Both the position numbers and the translations under genes were made by a program. A stretch of DNA of 5,545 nucleotides, taken from the NCBI GenBank assembly GCA_902797495.1, contig CADBTH010000119.1, forward strand, positions 1-5,545, read 5' to 3'. The notes below the pieces were generated by a model that was not told where the DNA came from, searched no databases, and saw only the letters and a program-made list of their open reading frames with translations. Below are positions 4,568 to 5,545 of this stretch, one piece after another. Every line of letters starts with the position of its first letter. The first letter of the stretch is position 1. The DNA comes from an uncultured Ruminococcus sp. Its GTDB lineage: Bacteria; Bacillota; Clostridia; Oscillospirales; CAG-272.

Positions 4568-5545
4568 TTTACCTCGGGAAAGAGCGACAGATACGGTATC
4601 TTTGACACGTCGACTCCGAACTCCTTCCCCGAAAGATACGAGAGCGAGCCGTCGCTGTCGCCGAAGCCGACTTTATAAGACGTGAGCGCCTGGTATTTGT
4701 AGCCGAGGGCGCGGTCGGCGCGGTTCTCGGCGTACTTTCCCTCTCCGAGGAGAGGGTGTCCGACGGACGCCATATGCGCCCTGATCTGGTGCGTTCTTCC
4801 CGTGTGGAGAGTGACTTCTATCAGGGTGAGGTCATGCTCCTTGCAGTAGGAAAGCGCGCGGTACTCCGTCACGATCTCCTTCGAACCGCGGACGGGCTCC
4901 TTCGTAACTCTGACCGTGTTCGTCTTATGGTTTTTGAAGAGGAAGTCCTTCAGCACGGCGTGATCCGGCTTCGGTCTTCCGTGGACGGCGGCGAGGTATT
5001 TCTTTCTGACCTCACCGTTCTTTATCATAAGGTTCATGTCCCTCAGAGCTTTTGCGTTCTTCGCGGCGATAACTATCCCGCCCGTGTTCCGGTCGATCCT
5101 GTTGCACAGCGACGGGGAGAAAGAAGTCTCAGATGCGGGATCCCACTCGCCTTTTTGGAAAAGATACGCTTTAAGGTGATAAAGAAGAGTCTCGCGGTCG
5201 GCGCCGCCCGACACCGTCGGGTCGCCCTCGTCCCCTCTGTGCGAGAGGACTCCCGGGGCTTTGTTCAGGAGGACTATATTATCGTCCTCGTATACGATAT
5301 CGAGGCGCGGCGTGAGGCGGGAGAGCTCCGCCGTTTCCGAGTCACTCGACTTCTTCTCGAAGAACTCGTCCGGTATATACATTTCTACGACGTCGCCCTC
5401 GGAGAGTATCTGACGCTCCTCCGCGCGGCGGCCGTTGACCTTTATGCGCTTCTTGCGGATGAACTTGTACATAAGGGAAAGGGGCAGCCCCCAAACCGTT
5501 TTAGAAACGAACTTGTCGAGTCGCTGCCCGCTATCATTTGAATTG
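4564..5545 (-). CDS. Pseudouridine synthase, RluA family with S4 domain (upstream copy, 5' partial)
   Basis: Second RluA-family RNA pseudouridine synthase, 326 residues visible. The ATG at 5472 is internal: the frame stays open to the right edge and the extra 24 codons read NSNDSGQRLDKF then VSKTVWGLPLSL, the conserved beginning of the N-terminal S4 domain ('..GQRLDKFL..'). The true start is therefore probably only a few codons beyond 5545. In visible numbering, S4 covers about 5-57 (including YKFIRKKRIKVNGRR). The catalytic domain starts around IVYEDDNIVLLNKAPG. The active-site motif CNRIDRNTGGIVIAAKN contains predicted catalytic D151 (codon 5094-5092), and TGRTHQIRAHMASVGHP lies at about 248-264. 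RIDRNTGG replaces the common RLDxxTSG, a variant I associate with clostridial family members. Target RNA unknown. It leads the downstream synthase through an ATGA overlap. Confidence 0.93.
   Translation of the reverse strand, partial: NSNDSGQRLDKFVSKTVWGLPLSLMYKFIRKKRIKVNGRRAEERQILSEGDVVEMYIPDEFFEKKSSDSETAELSRLTPRLDIVYEDDNIVLLNKAPGVLSHRGDEGDPTVSGGADRETLLYHLKAYLFQKGEWDPASETSFSPSLCNRIDRNTGGIVIAAKNAKALRDMNLMIKNGEVRKKYLAAVHGRPKPDHAVLKDFLFKNHKTNTVRVTKEPVRGSKEIVTEYRALSYCKEHDLTLIEVTLHTGRTHQIRAHMASVGHPLLGEGKYAENRADRALGYKYQALTSYKVGFGDSDGSLSYLSGKEFGVDVSKIPYLSLFPEVK

Noticed and set aside
3408..4678. Open frames over the cotJC/pseudouridine-synthase region (3408-4016 minus, 3749-4678 plus, 4756-5541 plus)
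   Set aside because: Shadows of the two RluA-family genes and cotJC; the translations have skewed composition and no domain.
1..5545. CRISPR arrays, insertion sequences, tRNA or rRNA genes, phage or defence genes
   Set aside because: No regularly spaced direct repeats, transposase motifs, terminal inverted repeats, tRNA cloverleaf or rRNA segments were seen; every coding stretch is explained by known families.

Overview
The window looks like ordinary chromosome from an endospore-forming, fairly GC-rich member of the Clostridia (Bacillota), probably an uncultured gut-type lineage. This rests on a complete cotJA-cotJB-cotJC spore-coat operon, an infC-rpmI ribosomal operon preceded by a Firmicutes-style attenuator leader, strong AGGAGG-type ribosome binding sites and consensus sigma-A promoters. 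The species is inferred, not identified.

Layout. (1) Positions 1-865, minus strand: promoter, about 130 nt of structured leader ending in an intrinsic terminator, infC (IF-3), then the first 43 codons of rpmI (L35), which runs off the left edge. The order promoter-leader-infC-rpmI fits the infC-rpmI-rplT operon that ribosomal protein L20 autoregulates in Bacillus. infC appears to start at a non-standard ATC codon. (2) Positions 866-988: a divergent intergenic region with an A/T-rich tract between two near-perfect promoters facing opposite ways. (3) Positions 989-2388, plus strand: a monocistronic GH29 alpha-L-fucosidase without a signal peptide, closed by a strong terminator. (4) Positions 2389-3646, plus strand: a possible sporulation promoter, a perfect 15-bp palindrome, then cotJA, cotJB and cotJC, tightly packed and partly translationally coupled. 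CotJC is a manganese-catalase-like protein with all five predicted metal ligands. (5) Positions 3648-5545, minus strand: two RluA-family pseudouridine synthases with a 4-nt ATGA overlap. The upstream one is cut at its 5' end by the right edge of the window. They converge on cotJC and end at a GC-rich hairpin whose U-tract serves the minus strand.

How the genes work together. Three housekeeping or stage-specific functions sit side by side without an evident shared pathway: translation (infC-rpmI and the rRNA/tRNA-modifying synthases), host-glycan or oligosaccharide use (fucosidase) and spore-coat assembly (cotJ). I found no mobile element, CRISPR array, tRNA or rRNA gene and no sign of a new defence or biosynthetic system. 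The most informative signals are regulatory: the infC leader with its ATC start, and the palindrome at the cotJ promoter. Unusual cysteine motifs in CotJA and CotJB are also worth a look.
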